From: an uncultured Fretibacterium sp.
GTDB taxonomy: Bacteria; Synergistota; Synergistia; Synergistales; Aminobacteriaceae
Direction of reading: 5' to 3'
Assembly (NCBI GenBank): GCA_937900285.1
Contig: CALCEM010000072.1
Span: 1-36,869 of the forward strand
DNA length: 36,869 nt
Shown: positions 25,154 to 34,430 of the stretch, piece by piece
Numbering within the stretch: the first letter of the stretch is position 1
How the letters are laid out: each line of letters starts with the position of its first letter
Notes under the pieces: model-generated
Told to the model about the DNA's origin: nothing
Database searches by the model: none
Seen by the model: the letters and a program-made list of their open reading frames with translations, nothing else
Made by a program: the position numbers and the translations under genes

Positions 25154-25618
25154 TTAATACCAGCCTTTTAAAATATCTTCCGAAATTTCTCCGTTTAATA
25201 ATTTTCCCGGCTTCCAGTTTAAATCGGGATATGATTTTTTTAAATCGACAGCGCATTTCTCAACCCCCGAACCTCCAGAAGTCGCAAAAGGTATTAAAAT
25301 TTTTCCGGATAAATCACATTTTTCAATAAAAGTATTAATAATTCTCGGCGCAGTGTACCACCATACAGGAAAGCCTATAAATATTATTCCGTAATTGCTT
25401 AAATCCGGGATATCATTCTCAATTTCTGGACGCGAATTTAAATTTTGCATTTCGATGCTGCTGCGGCTTAATTTACTCGTCCAGTCTAAATCACCGCGAG
25501 AATATTTTTTTACCGGCTTAATTTCATAAACATCTGCTCCCGTTAAATTTGCTAAATCTTTTGCCACACGAGAAGTTACACCGCTTGCTGAAAAATATGT
25601 CACAAGTATTTTGCTCAT
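25154..25618 (-). CDS. Flavodoxin
   Basis: A 154-residue FMN-binding electron carrier or NAD(P)H oxidoreductase-like flavodoxin. It begins ILVTYFSASGVTSRVA, where the Ser/Thr-rich loop binds the FMN phosphate. YGIIFIGFPVWWYTAPRIINTFIE is the aromatic flavin-binding loop, and PFATSGGSG follows. The Trp-Trp-Tyr loop is typical of the flavodoxin_4 subgroup of anaerobes. AGGAGG precedes the ATG. It is a single gene, 40 bp downstream of the helicase gene on the same strand. The electron partner is unknown. Confidence 0.92.
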   Translation of the reverse strand: MSKILVTYFSASGVTSRVAKDLANLTGADVYEIKPVKKYSRGDLDWTSKLSRSSIEMQNLNSRPEIENDIPDLSNYGIIFIGFPVWWYTAPRIINTFIEKCDLSGKILIPFATSGGSGVEKCAVDLKKSYPDLNWKPGKLLNGEISEDILKGWY

Positions 25619-25658
25619 AAAAAAATTTTTCCTCCTAAAATAAAATAAATTAAATTAT

Positions 25659-27239
25659 TTAAATTATATTGCTCCGTTCAATTTCGCCGAGCTTCTCCTC
25701 AAATCCGTAAATTGTTGGGTCGATCGTCTCAACAGTTTTATTTAATTCCGACATGCTCCTAAAATGCATTTTTTCCGGCAATTGATTCGCAAACCTCTTA
25801 ATTTTTAGTAACGCCTGTAAATAATTCCGCTCAAATTGAATGATCATTCTTGCAGCCATTAACGCAGAAGGATGAGCCTCCTCCAAAAATAAACGTGCCA
25901 TCTCCAAATTCTCTTCAATTTCCATTTCGTCATACCAGATTTTAGCGAGAATATCTTTAAATTTTTTCCGGTCATTTTTCCGCGCAAATTTCGAAGCGTT
26001 TAAATTAATTTTCCGTAAACCTGCCTTTAAATCATGAATAACATCATAAAAATTTAAATTCGGCATTGAATACTCTGCTATATATTCGGCTTCTGCTTCA
26101 ATTATAATTTGTTTGCGCAATAATTTCCCATATGATGGACGTAAAGTTATTTCTGCCTGTTCTGATGTTGAGTCAAGCAACTTTTTAAACACTTCGCCAG
26201 TATCAAACATTTTACATTCAAACGGAGAATTTTTTAACCACGTAACAAAACCAGGATCAAATAAACCTTTACGGCCTGCGCGTCCTGCCATTTGTAAAAA
26301 TTCATTTTTCGTTACAGTTTTGAATTTATAATATTGAACCAGTTGCGCAAAAATTACATATTGAGCCGGCAAATTTACACCTAAAGCGAGCGCATTAGTC
26401 CCGCACACGACATCAAGCAATCTTTCACGGAATGCAGATTCAACAAGTAATTTTTCTTTCGGGAACATTCCGCCGTGATAAATCCCAACACCCTTAAATA
26501 AACATGGAGGCAGTTTTTTTACTTCCAGAATATTAGCGAGTTCGTTCAATCTTAAAATATTTTCATCTGGAATTCTCTTGCGCTGTCCTGAAATTGAGTC
26601 TGCTAATTCCGAAGCACCTTTTTGCGAAAATACAAACACTAAAGCATCATGAATATTATTTATATATGCAGGTTTTTCCGGCGTAAAAATTAATTCTGTC
26701 GTTCTGGTTTTGCTTTCATGTATTACAAATTTTCTGTTACATATTTCACTCAAATATTTCCCAACGCTCTTAACTCCGCCTAAAGTTGCGGACATCACTA
26801 AAATTTTCGTATCAAGATCAGTATTTTTTATTCCGTCTATATAAGTGCGTGCCCTGTCCGAATCGTTAAAAATATAATGGAACTCATCAATAATTAATTT
26901 TTGTCCTGGAACTCTGGCATATTTCACCGTGTAAATTTCTTGTGTGCAACAAATTATTTTTGCGCCTTCGTTGCGTTTAAAATCTCCCGTCTCGATCCCG
27001 ACATCGAGTCCCATTTTTCTCAAATCCATATAACGTTCATTGCTTAATGCTTTAATAGGAGCTGTAAAAATTATTCTGCCTTCATTCGGAAATTTTATTA
27101 TTCCGTTTAAATCCAAAATCCCGGCCCATAAATACGCCACTAAAGTTTTGCCGGAACCTGTTGGAGCTGATAGAACTGCATTATTATTATTAATGTGATT
27201 AAACGCGTTTATTTGCCATTCGTAAAATTTTGTATTCAA
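25659..27239 (-). CDS. Ski2-like DEAD/DEAH-box helicase
   Basis: 526 residues of superfamily 2 helicase. Core motifs are APTGSGKT (25-32), TAPIKALSNERY, DEFH (118-121), SAT (150-152) and QMAGRAGRKG, the last being typical of Ski2/Hel308-like enzymes. The C-terminal part (about 350-526) is helical and charged, without the beta-barrel insert of Mtr4. An RNA role is plausible given that the gene begins 41 bp after the RNase P RNA, but DNA repair is equally possible. No ATG is available: an in-frame TAA lies 12 bp before the TTG at 27239, so TTG is the forced start, with GAGG 13 bp upstream. Confidence 0.9.
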   Translation of the reverse strand: MNTKFYEWQINAFNHINNNNAVLSAPTGSGKTLVAYLWAGILDLNGIIKFPNEGRIIFTAPIKALSNERYMDLRKMGLDVGIETGDFKRNEGAKIICCTQEIYTVKYARVPGQKLIIDEFHYIFNDSDRARTYIDGIKNTDLDTKILVMSATLGGVKSVGKYLSEICNRKFVIHESKTRTTELIFTPEKPAYINNIHDALVFVFSQKGASELADSISGQRKRIPDENILRLNELANILEVKKLPPCLFKGVGIYHGGMFPKEKLLVESAFRERLLDVVCGTNALALGVNLPAQYVIFAQLVQYYKFKTVTKNEFLQMAGRAGRKGLFDPGFVTWLKNSPFECKMFDTGEVFKKLLDSTSEQAEITLRPSYGKLLRKQIIIEAEAEYIAEYSMPNLNFYDVIHDLKAGLRKINLNASKFARKNDRKKFKDILAKIWYDEMEIEENLEMARLFLEEAHPSALMAARMIIQFERNYLQALLKIKRFANQLPEKMHFRSMSELNKTVETIDPTIYGFEEKLGEIERSNII

Positions 27240-27278
27240 ATTTAAATTTTAGCCTCGAATAAAAAAATAAAAAATTTT

Positions 27279-27663
27279 AACGGGCAGTCTAATAAGCCGG
27301 GTTCTGTATTTAGTACGGTCATTTATCTCGAATTTTCCTCGCGAAAAATCTCCAGCGATTACACCCGGAAGTATGTGGAGCGACATTTAATTTAAAATAA
27401 AATTAAAATTCCTTCCTTATTTAATCTTGCTTCGGATGAGGTTTGCAAAGCGTATAAATTTCTTTATATCTGGTGAAGCTTTTAACTCACCTTTTCAACA
27501 TTGCCATTAAATTAATAAATAAATTAATAATTCGGCTGTATATTTTCTGTTGCACTATCTCTCGGATTGCTCCGGCCAGTAATTAGCTGGCATCCTGCTC
27601 CATGAAGCCCGGACTTTCCTCCATAAATTATAAAATTTACAGCGACCGTCTTGACTACCCGTT
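27279..27663 (-). ncRNA. rnpB: RNase P RNA (bacterial type A-like)
   Basis: On the minus strand the transcript begins CGGGTAGTC, which pairs with GACTGCCCG at its 3' end (27281..27289) to form P1. The universal 5' core GAGGAAAGTCCGGGC lies at 27621..27607, and ACAGAACCCGGCTTA near the 3' end (27306..27292) forms P4 and the core. GGAGCAGGATGCC-like P3 and CGCTCCAC segments are also present. About 385 nt is normal. A T-rich tail after P1 could terminate it, though read-through into the helicase gene is possible. Confidence 0.95.
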
Positions 27664-27683
27664 AAATTAAAAAATATTTTAGC

Positions 27684-27713
27684 ATTATCGCGAAAAATTT
27701 ATATAAATTGCAA
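27684..27713 (-). promoter_or_regulatory. Promoter of the RNase P RNA gene
   Basis: On the minus strand TTGCAA (27713..27708) and GATAAT (27689..27684) are 18 bp apart. Transcription would begin around 27677, about 15 nt before the mature RNase P 5' end. Confidence 0.6.
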
Positions 27714-27720
27714 TAAAAAA

Positions 27721-27766
27721 TAAAAAAATTTTCCCCCGAATAAATCAAATAAATTTAAACGGGAGA
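27721..27766 (-). terminator. Rho-independent terminator after gudD
   Basis: On the minus strand TCTCCCG (27766..27760) pairs with CGGGGGA (27738..27732) with one G-U pair, followed by a run of seven Ts. It lies 29 bp after the glucarate dehydratase stop, before the RNase P promoter. Confidence 0.7.
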
Positions 27767-27794
27767 TTTAAAAATTAAATTAAAATTTTATTTC

Positions 27795-29150
27795 TTATCT
27801 GACGAGCGCAGGTTTTTTGCTGTCAAATTTCCAGTCCGGTATTAAAAATTGCATTGCTTCAGCATCATTGCGATCATGTGATGGCAATTTATTATATAAA
27901 TTATTTGCTTCCTCTAATTTTTTCATGTTCAATTTTACGCCGAGTCCAAAACCTTCAGGGACTTGTAAATAACCATCTTTAATTTCCGGAGCGTCATATA
28001 ATAAATTTTGTCCGTCCTGCCAAATCCAATGCGTGTCTAATGCTGTAGGCTTACCAGGAGCCGCCGCACCAACTTGAGCAAATGCCGCAAGCGTAATATC
28101 AAAATGATTATTTGAATGACTGCCCCACGTTAATCCCCAGTCGTTTAAAATTTGCGCGATCCTTATTGAACCTCCGAAGCCCCAAAAATGCGGATCAGCT
28201 AAAACTATATCAACCGATTTTAATGCCGTAGAATGATAAAACTGCCTCCAGTCCGTAGCGATCATATTTGTCGCAACTGGTAATTTAACAGCGTTTTTAA
28301 ATTCGGCCATGATCTCCCGGCTTGAATATCCTGATTCAGGTCCGCAAGGGTCTTCAATGTACGTTAAAACATTTTCAAGAGGTTTACATAATTCGATGGC
28401 TTCTCTTAAACTCCATGCGCCATTTGGATCAATATTAATTCTTCCGTTGGGAAATGCTTTTTTTAATTCGCAGACTGCTTTCATTTCTTCATGACCGGCC
28501 AAAACTCCACCCTTTAATTTAAAATTTTTGAAGCCGTATTTTTCGTGTAAACATTGAGCCTGTTCAACAATTTTTTCAGGCGTTAGCATTTCTGTTCTGC
28601 GCATTCTGAACCATGCATCAGGGCTTGAGCTTTCGTCCAAATAATTTAATTTCGGAGCAGCTTTATTTTTATCGCTAACGTAAAATAAATATCCAAGTGT
28701 TTCGACTTTATCGCGCTGTTTTCCGTCGCCTAACATTTCGCACATTTGTAAGCCTAAAGCCTGGCCGAGCAAATCTAATAAAGCACATTCGATCGCCCAT
28801 TCTGCTTTAACGACAAATTTTAATTTTGAAATATCAAGCGTCTGAATTCCTTCGCCGTCATCTTCTTTAGCTTTTTTTGCGTGCTTATGAATATTATCTA
28901 AAATGTTGCGGTATTTTCCGACGGGTTGATTAATTACTAATTCCGTGCAGGATTTGAGAGCTTCGCAAGTGTAATCGCCTCCGTGAATTTCTCCGATTCC
29001 CTGATGGCCTGCGCTGTCCTCTAAAATTACTATATTGCGCGTAAAATATGGAGCATGTGCACCGGATAAAGTCATTAACATGCTGTCATAACCCGCAACC
29101 GGAACGACTGACATTTTTTTTATAATTGGTGTTGAACCGTATTCAGACAT
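27795..29150 (-). CDS. gudD: Glucarate dehydratase (enolase superfamily)
   Basis: Removes water from D-glucarate (and L-idarate) to give 5-keto-4-deoxy-glucarate. The 451 residues match the GudD length. The start VVPVAGYDSMLMTLSGAHAP is typical of the family. Catalytic elements are visible: the KxK base pair in FKLKGG, metal ligands in INIDPNGAW and YIEDPCGPE, VATNM, and the His in GSHSNNHFD. AGGAGATG lies before the ATG. It follows the tctBAC transporter genes with a terminator hairpin between, so it may be partly separate. The pairing suggests that the transporter imports an aldarate. Confidence 0.95.
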   Translation of the reverse strand: MSEYGSTPIIKKMSVVPVAGYDSMLMTLSGAHAPYFTRNIVILEDSAGHQGIGEIHGGDYTCEALKSCTELVINQPVGKYRNILDNIHKHAKKAKEDDGEGIQTLDISKLKFVVKAEWAIECALLDLLGQALGLQMCEMLGDGKQRDKVETLGYLFYVSDKNKAAPKLNYLDESSSPDAWFRMRRTEMLTPEKIVEQAQCLHEKYGFKNFKLKGGVLAGHEEMKAVCELKKAFPNGRINIDPNGAWSLREAIELCKPLENVLTYIEDPCGPESGYSSREIMAEFKNAVKLPVATNMIATDWRQFYHSTALKSVDIVLADPHFWGFGGSIRIAQILNDWGLTWGSHSNNHFDITLAAFAQVGAAAPGKPTALDTHWIWQDGQNLLYDAPEIKDGYLQVPEGFGLGVKLNMKKLEEANNLYNKLPSHDRNDAEAMQFLIPDWKFDSKKPALVR

Positions 29151-29180
29151 TTTTAAAATTTCATCTCCTGTAAATTAAAA

Positions 29181-29218
29181 TAAAAAAATTGCGCCCAGAT
29201 CAATTCAGACCCGGACGC
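29181..29218 (-). terminator. Terminator between tctC and gudD
   Basis: On the minus strand GCGTCC (29218..29213) pairs with GGGCGC (29196..29191), with a possible inner extension, followed by AATTTTTTTATTTT. It would end or attenuate the transporter transcript before gudD. Confidence 0.65.
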
Positions 29219-29233
29219 TGAAAAATTTAAAAT

Positions 29234-30175
29234 TTATTGCATTACACTGTCTGCAATTCTCTTAAACACCGCAAAATATTCTGCATCGTTCTTTTCGGAA
29301 TCTGCCGCCGATAAATAATAAGGCATCATTTCAACTTTTTTAATTGCTTCGAGTGCTTCAGGCTTCTTCATCATTTCCTGCACAATATTTTCATACCATT
29401 TAATAATTTCATCCGGAGTCTCTTTCGGGAAATAGAACGAGAAATCACAATCAGGATATACTAAATCAATGCCCTGCTCCTTAAATGTCGGAATAAATGA
29501 AATTAAATCATAACGCTTTTCACTCGGAACTCCCAAAGCTACAAACTGCCCTGAAGCTAAATAATCTTTGCAATTAATATAAGCTCCCGGCATCATGTCA
29601 ACCTGTCCCGATAACATCCCAACGATCTTATCAGAGTTTGAACCGTAATCTACAAGATCAAGCTCAATCCCCGCAAGTCTCATAAATTCCAAAATTTCAT
29701 AATATGTATATGCTCCAACTTCTGTACATGCAACTAATTCACCGGGTTTTTTCTTAGCAGCTGCGATAAATTCATCAAGGTCTTTATATTTCACGGGATT
29801 TACATAAAACTGTTGCGCCGGATCTTTTGCGAATGTCGGACCTAATTTAAAGGCTGTGTAATTGTAATCTGTAATTCCTGCCACGTTAGCAACGTTTACT
29901 AAATTATGACCGTATAAAAATGTATGTCCATCGGGTTTAGCTTGACGAACTTGATCGGCTGCGATTGAACCTGCTGCACCGTTAGCATTTACAACTATGA
30001 AATCAACACCGGAAATTTCTTTAGCGTATTGTGCGAACACACGGGCGCTCAAATCCGTATTACCACCAGCACCGGCCGGGACAATAATTGAAACTGTTGT
30101 TGACGGCTTCCAATCTGCAAAACCTGCTGAAGCGATCGCTATTATTAGAGCTAAAGCCAAAAATATTTTTTTCAT
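29234..30175 (-). CDS. tctC: Tripartite tricarboxylate transporter substrate-binding protein TctC
   Basis: Periplasmic Bug-family receptor that captures a carboxylate for the TctAB membrane complex. About 313 residues from the ATG at 30175; signal peptide KKIFLALALIIAIASAGFA. Typical motifs: VSIIVPAGAGGNTDLSAR, VVNANGAAGSIAADQV, ARKKPGEL-like AAKKKPGEL, and GMLSGQVDMM. I prefer this ATG to the one at 30220 because a signal peptide begins exactly there, with GAGGAG 13 bp upstream. Presence of a periplasmic receptor without a lipobox agrees with a diderm cell. The substrate is not readable; neighbouring gudD hints at a sugar diacid. Confidence 0.93.
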   Translation of the reverse strand: MKKIFLALALIIAIASAGFADWKPSTTVSIIVPAGAGGNTDLSARVFAQYAKEISGVDFIVVNANGAAGSIAADQVRQAKPDGHTFLYGHNLVNVANVAGITDYNYTAFKLGPTFAKDPAQQFYVNPVKYKDLDEFIAAAKKKPGELVACTEVGAYTYYEILEFMRLAGIELDLVDYGSNSDKIVGMLSGQVDMMPGAYINCKDYLASGQFVALGVPSEKRYDLISFIPTFKEQGIDLVYPDCDFSFYFPKETPDEIIKWYENIVQEMMKKPEALEAIKKVEMMPYYLSAADSEKNDAEYFAVFKRIADSVMQ

Positions 30176-30257
30176 TACAAAATTACATCTCCTCAAATTA
30201 AATTTATTTTTATTTTTCATAACCTGTTTAAAATCCAGATTATAAATTTTTATTATT

Positions 30258-31751
30258 TTATTTATGTGCGCGGGATGCTCTGATCTCTTTAAACATTGCC
30301 CATAACACTACAGCTATAGCAATAAAGAAAAATACATCAAATATCGGCCTCTGGAAAAATGCTCCGAAAGTTTTAAACCTCATTAAACCGCGTCTTAAAT
30401 ATTCTTCGGTCATTCGTCCAATTAAAAAACATAATACAAACGGTGTCGTAGGCAATGCAAATTTATGATACAAATATCCTATTACGCCAAATACTACGAT
30501 CGACTGAACATCAAAAATTCTGTTGTTCGTGGCGTAAGCTCCAACAGCGCATAACACCAAAATTAACGGCAATAATATATGCTTCGGAACTTTTAAAACT
30601 TGCACAAATGCTTTTATACAAGTCCATTCAACTATCAACATAATTAAAGCGCAGATCATGCATGCCGCAAAAATTCCGTAAACTACATCAGCATTTTTCA
30701 CAAATAATAACGGACCTGCCGATAATCCATGAATTAAAAAACCTCCCAACATCATGGCCGTAACTCCATCGCCGGGAATTCCTAAAACTAATAACGGGAT
30801 TAAAGCTCCTCCGATCGTTGCATTGTTAGCGCATTCGGTCGCGACAATTCCTTCGGGGTCACCTTGTCCAAAAGTTTCGGGATGTTTTGACATATTTTTA
30901 GCCGTCACATACGAAAGCATTCCAGATGTTGAACCGCCGATGCCGGGTAAAATTCCTATACCTGTACCAATTAAACCGGCTCTGATAGCTCCGGGAATCC
31001 ATTTGAAAAATTCTCCGAACGAAAATCCAAAGCCTTTAACTTTTTTCACTGGAATCGTTTTAACACCTTTACCGATCGTTTCAGCTGACACTAAAATATC
31101 CGCAACTGCAAAAATTCCGATTAAAGTCGTAAGAGTGTTAAACCCTCCGCGCAATTCGCTCCATCCGAATGTAAATCTCGCTATACCGTCAATAGGCGCA
31201 AGTCCAACCATCGCGAAAATTAATCCAAGCATACCGGCTAATAAACCTTTTACCATATTTCCAGATGATAAAACTGCGACCATCGTTAAAGCAAAAAAAC
31301 ATATCCCAAAATTATCGGGGAACGAAAATTTTAAAGCCACTTCCGCTAACATTGGAGCAAAGAACGTCAAAATTATAAATGAAAATATTGAACCTAAAAA
31401 TGAAAATACTATCCCAACTCCTAAAGCTTTCATCGCTTCACCCTTTTGCGCCATTGGATACCCATCGAAAGTAGTCGCTATTGATGAAGCCGTCCCGGGC
31501 ATGTTTAATAATATCGCTGAAATTAATCCGCCTGAAATTCCGCCGATATATACAGCTACTAAAACATTCATTCCGAGCGATGAATCCATACTAAACGTTA
31601 AAGGCAGCATTAAAGCAACTGCCATCGACGCGCTTAAACCTGGAATAGAACCGAATATAATACCGATCGTAACTCCGGCGATCATTAACAATAATGACAT
31701 CGGCTCACAAACTTTTAATGCAGCTGCTCCGAGTTGTGCTAAAGGTCCCAT
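30258..31751 (-). CDS. tctA: Tripartite tricarboxylate transporter large membrane subunit TctA
   Basis: 497-residue inner-membrane protein with about 11-12 hydrophobic segments, the ion-coupled channel subunit of the TTT transporter. The signature GSIPGLSASMAVALMLPLT (about 34-52) and the second-half repeat GILPGIGGSTSGMLSY, with GIPGDGVTAMMLGGF, are characteristic. AAAGGAGG precedes the ATG. The gene lies 25 bp after tctB and about 80 bp before tctC, the standard B-A-C order. Confidence 0.96.
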   Translation of the reverse strand: MGPLAQLGAAALKVCEPMSLLLMIAGVTIGIIFGSIPGLSASMAVALMLPLTFSMDSSLGMNVLVAVYIGGISGGLISAILLNMPGTASSIATTFDGYPMAQKGEAMKALGVGIVFSFLGSIFSFIILTFFAPMLAEVALKFSFPDNFGICFFALTMVAVLSSGNMVKGLLAGMLGLIFAMVGLAPIDGIARFTFGWSELRGGFNTLTTLIGIFAVADILVSAETIGKGVKTIPVKKVKGFGFSFGEFFKWIPGAIRAGLIGTGIGILPGIGGSTSGMLSYVTAKNMSKHPETFGQGDPEGIVATECANNATIGGALIPLLVLGIPGDGVTAMMLGGFLIHGLSAGPLLFVKNADVVYGIFAACMICALIMLIVEWTCIKAFVQVLKVPKHILLPLILVLCAVGAYATNNRIFDVQSIVVFGVIGYLYHKFALPTTPFVLCFLIGRMTEEYLRRGLMRFKTFGAFFQRPIFDVFFFIAIAVVLWAMFKEIRASRAHK

Positions 31752-31776
31752 AAGTTTTTTAATCCTCCTTTGATGT

Positions 31777-32268
31777 TTAAAGCGTGAAAATTCCTGCAGG
31801 TAAAACTATTTTGAAACCATATCTGAATAAATAAAACACTATTAATACAAAAATTACATCTAAAATTGCATAACTCAAAATATTTTTTAAACCGCGTCTG
31901 TCATTCGGAGCTAATACGATAATCTGCAAAAATAAATATCCTAAAGTTGAAACAATAAATCCGACTGGAGCTAAAATATTTACGTATATAACAACTAAAA
32001 TTAAACTCGCTAACACCCTTTTATAATCTGCTGTATCAGGATTTGAGTATTCTGCTTTTTTTGCGTTGAGCCTGAAATTTTTTAAAGCACTCAGCAAAAG
32101 CATCACTGCTAAAATTAAAATTGCAATTCCGATCAACATTGGCATAAAATCCGGGCCGATCTTCATAACGCGAGATCTTGGGAGCTGTTTGGCAAAATAT
32201 ATAACTGCTCCTCCTATTGCTGCGTAAACAATTCCAACGATAATATCTCCGTATTTCTTGAAAAACAA
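31777..32268 (-). CDS. tctB: Tripartite tricarboxylate transporter small membrane subunit TctB
   Basis: About 163 residues with four hydrophobic segments, the small membrane subunit of the TTT transporter; IIVGIVYAAIGGAVIYFAKQLP at the start and GPDFMPMLIGIAILILAVMLL are usual for the family. A GTG at 32277 is in frame, but the GAGAGG ribosome site (32282..32277) overlaps it. The TTG at 32268 is 8 bp from that site and is the better start. First gene of the tctBAC group. Confidence 0.88.
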   Translation of the reverse strand: MFFKKYGDIIVGIVYAAIGGAVIYFAKQLPRSRVMKIGPDFMPMLIGIAILILAVMLLLSALKNFRLNAKKAEYSNPDTADYKRVLASLILVVIYVNILAPVGFIVSTLGYLFLQIIVLAPNDRRGLKNILSYAILDVIFVLIVFYLFRYGFKIVLPAGIFTL

Positions 32269-32300
32269 ATTAGACACCTCTCAGGATTTATTTGAATCTT

Positions 32301-32338
32301 AAAAAAAATTGTAACAGCTGGAAATTAATTTAATTACA
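32301..32338 (-). terminator. Possible weak terminator after murG
   Basis: On the minus strand TGTAA (32338..32334) can pair with TTACA (32314..32310), followed by eight Ts (32308..32301). The stem is short and AT-rich, but the T run is long. It separates the cell-wall genes from tctBAC. Confidence 0.4.
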
Positions 32339-32345
32339 GTATTTT

Positions 32346-33299
32346 TTACATTTTTAAAATTATTTTCGCTAAATTTTCGGCAGAATCATTTTGATTAAAC
32401 ATGTATGAATTTTTTGCGAGCTTTATAAATTCTTTTGCGTTATATTCCTGGTGATTGTCGGCAGCACCGGGCCAAAATATCGTAATTGTCGGAATTTTTA
32501 ATTTAAGTGCTTCGGCTAAAGTTGAACCGCCAGACCTGCACACTAATACATCACAGATCGAATAAAAATAATTTATATTCCAGACGGATTTTAAGAAGTG
32601 CGTATTGTTCTCATTATAAATTTCTTTTGACGATAAAAATACAAATTCGTAATTTTTGCATAATTCAGCGGTGTTTTTTAATAATTTGCTTAATGGTCCG
32701 CTTCCCAAAGAACCGCCAGCTATTCCGATAATTTTTTTATTTGGGTCGAGCTTTAAATTTAATTTTTCGAGTGCGGTATTTTTATCAATTTTTATAATTT
32801 CACGCGTTGGAATTCCGTAATATTCAAAATTTTTTATGCCCTTGCAATTTGGCCAGCCCGTTAAAATTTTCACTCCTAATTTTTCCGCGAACCTCGTAAC
32901 TCTTCCGGCGACTGCGTTTTGTTCATGTATAACAACGGGGATTTTTTTATCAAGAGCAATGACCAAAGGCACAAAAGAAATATAACCTCCGAATAAAAAA
33001 ATTTTGTCGGGCTTGAAACTTTTAATGATCTTGTCTGCTTGTGAGAAAGCCCGGAGAATATTAAAGCACCGCGAAATAATTTTAAATGGATTTTTAACGC
33101 CAAAAGGTGAACCGGGAATTTTTAATATTTCAGGATTTATCCCGGAAGCTTTATAAATTTCCTGTTCCAAATCGCGAGAGCCGCAAATATATTTAACTTC
33201 GCAGTCTTTTAAATTATTTTGTCCCATTGCTATAGCCGGAAAAATATGGCCTCCAGTACCGCCAGCAACAATTAAAATTTTATTTTTCGAGTTGTTCAT
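32346..33299 (-). CDS. murG: UDP-N-acetylglucosamine transferase MurG
   Basis: Adds GlcNAc to undecaprenyl-PP-MurNAc-pentapeptide (lipid I to lipid II) at the inner face of the inner membrane. About 317 residues, slightly short for the family (about 350). GGTGGHIFPA near the start, EQNAVAGRVTR, GGSLGS, and the UDP-sugar site CRSGGSTLAEALKLKIPTI plus DNHQEYNA are all present. I use the ATG at 33299, because AGGA is 5 bp upstream; it overlaps ftsW by 20 bp, so the two are translationally coupled. Confidence 0.95.
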   Translation of the reverse strand: MNNSKNKILIVAGGTGGHIFPAIAMGQNNLKDCEVKYICGSRDLEQEIYKASGINPEILKIPGSPFGVKNPFKIISRCFNILRAFSQADKIIKSFKPDKIFLFGGYISFVPLVIALDKKIPVVIHEQNAVAGRVTRFAEKLGVKILTGWPNCKGIKNFEYYGIPTREIIKIDKNTALEKLNLKLDPNKKIIGIAGGSLGSGPLSKLLKNTAELCKNYEFVFLSSKEIYNENNTHFLKSVWNINYFYSICDVLVCRSGGSTLAEALKLKIPTITIFWPGAADNHQEYNAKEFIKLAKNSYMFNQNDSAENLAKIILKM

Positions 33300-34428
33300 T
33301 ATTTTCCTGTTCTTCTTCACTGTTTAAATTTAAATTTTTCTTTAACTTTTTGCGCGTAACTTTTAAATTATTTTCTCGTTTTATCGCAAGTAACAGCCCC
33401 ACCTTAATCCAGTTAAATACCATCGAGCTGCCTCCAGCACTTATAAAAGGCATCGGGATTCCGCTTAACGGCATTAATTTCGTAACACCAGCGACATTTA
33501 TGAACATCGGGAATATTGTCGAAGCAGTTAAGCCGAGTGCTAGAGATTTAGTGAACGGGGTTTTTGCATCACGGTAAATATAATAAACTCTCCATGTCCA
33601 AACAGCATATAAAATTATAATAAATAACGTCCCGATTAATCCAAATTCTTCACCTATAGCAGGAAAAATATAATCCGTTTGAGCTTCAGGCAAATATCTT
33701 TTTTGTTGCAGACCTTTACCGATCCCAACACCCGTAACGCTCCCGTTTGCAAATGCTATAAGCCCCTGAATAATTTGAAATCCCCTATCGGTCGGATCTT
33801 GCCAGGGATCCATAAATGCATTAAATCTCCTCATACGATACGGCGCTATCAAAATAAAAAAACTTACCAGCAGCACGCCAATTATTAAACCTCGTAAAGG
33901 CCATTTCCATCCCCTGCGCTCAATGTGCATAACGAAACATATCGCAGCGACAATTATCGTCCCGCCCAAATTTGGCTGAAGCATCAAAGGAACACCGAAC
34001 GAAATTATTAACATTAAAGTGGGCCGCACAAAAGAATGAAAATTCCCGCGCAACATCGTAGAAGTTTTATCTGTTAATCTGTCAGCCATGAAAATAGGTA
34101 ACGTAAATAATGCTATTTCGAGCGGCTGTATACGAGTTCCGCCTATTCCAAGCCAACGCCTCGCACCTCCGACTTTTATGCCTATTCCTGGAATTGTTGT
34201 GAGAAATAACAAAACAAACGAAATTACAAAAAGTCTGCCGCTTAATTTTTTAAATGTTTCGGTTGAAGCGTTCATTATTCCAAACGTTAAAGTTATTCCG
34301 ATGATCGTAAATACTAATTGTTTGAACGAAAGCGAATAAGGATTTACAGCACTGTTACGCAACGAAAGCGAAGTAATCATAATCATTCCGCAGCTCGATA
34401 AAATCAGCGGGATTAAAATTTCTATCAT
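33280..34428 (-). CDS. ftsW: Peptidoglycan polymerase FtsW (SEDS family)
   Basis: 382-residue membrane protein with about ten helices, a lipid II glycosyltransferase of septal peptidoglycan synthesis. Typical features: GGARRWLGIG(G) and IQPLEIALF (SEDS signature), PNLGGTII, the loop with MDPWQDPTDRGFQIIQGLIA, GVGIGKGLQQKRYLPEAQTDYIF, and PLSGIPMPFISAGGSS. Position between murD and murG favours FtsW over RodA. The C-terminal tail is charged and Asn/Glu-rich. The ATG is 2 bp after the murD stop; the nearest AGGAG lies within murD. Confidence 0.95.
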   Translation of the reverse strand: MIEILIPLILSSCGMIMITSLSLRNSAVNPYSLSFKQLVFTIIGITLTFGIMNASTETFKKLSGRLFVISFVLLFLTTIPGIGIKVGGARRWLGIGGTRIQPLEIALFTLPIFMADRLTDKTSTMLRGNFHSFVRPTLMLIISFGVPLMLQPNLGGTIIVAAICFVMHIERRGWKWPLRGLIIGVLLVSFFILIAPYRMRRFNAFMDPWQDPTDRGFQIIQGLIAFANGSVTGVGIGKGLQQKRYLPEAQTDYIFPAIGEEFGLIGTLFIIILYAVWTWRVYYIYRDAKTPFTKSLALGLTASTIFPMFINVAGVTKLMPLSGIPMPFISAGGSSMVFNWIKVGLLLAIKRENNLKVTRKKLKKNLNLNSEEEQENNEQLEK

Positions 34429-34430
34429 AT

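Noticed and set aside
30754..31773. Long open frame of about 340 codons on the plus strand, antisense to tctA
   Set aside because: It is a shadow of tctA codon usage: Pro- and Ile-rich composition without recognisable domains, while the tctA frame has all family motifs.
33280..34428. RodA instead of FtsW
   Set aside because: Both are SEDS proteins, but the position between murD and murG and overlap with murG favour FtsW.
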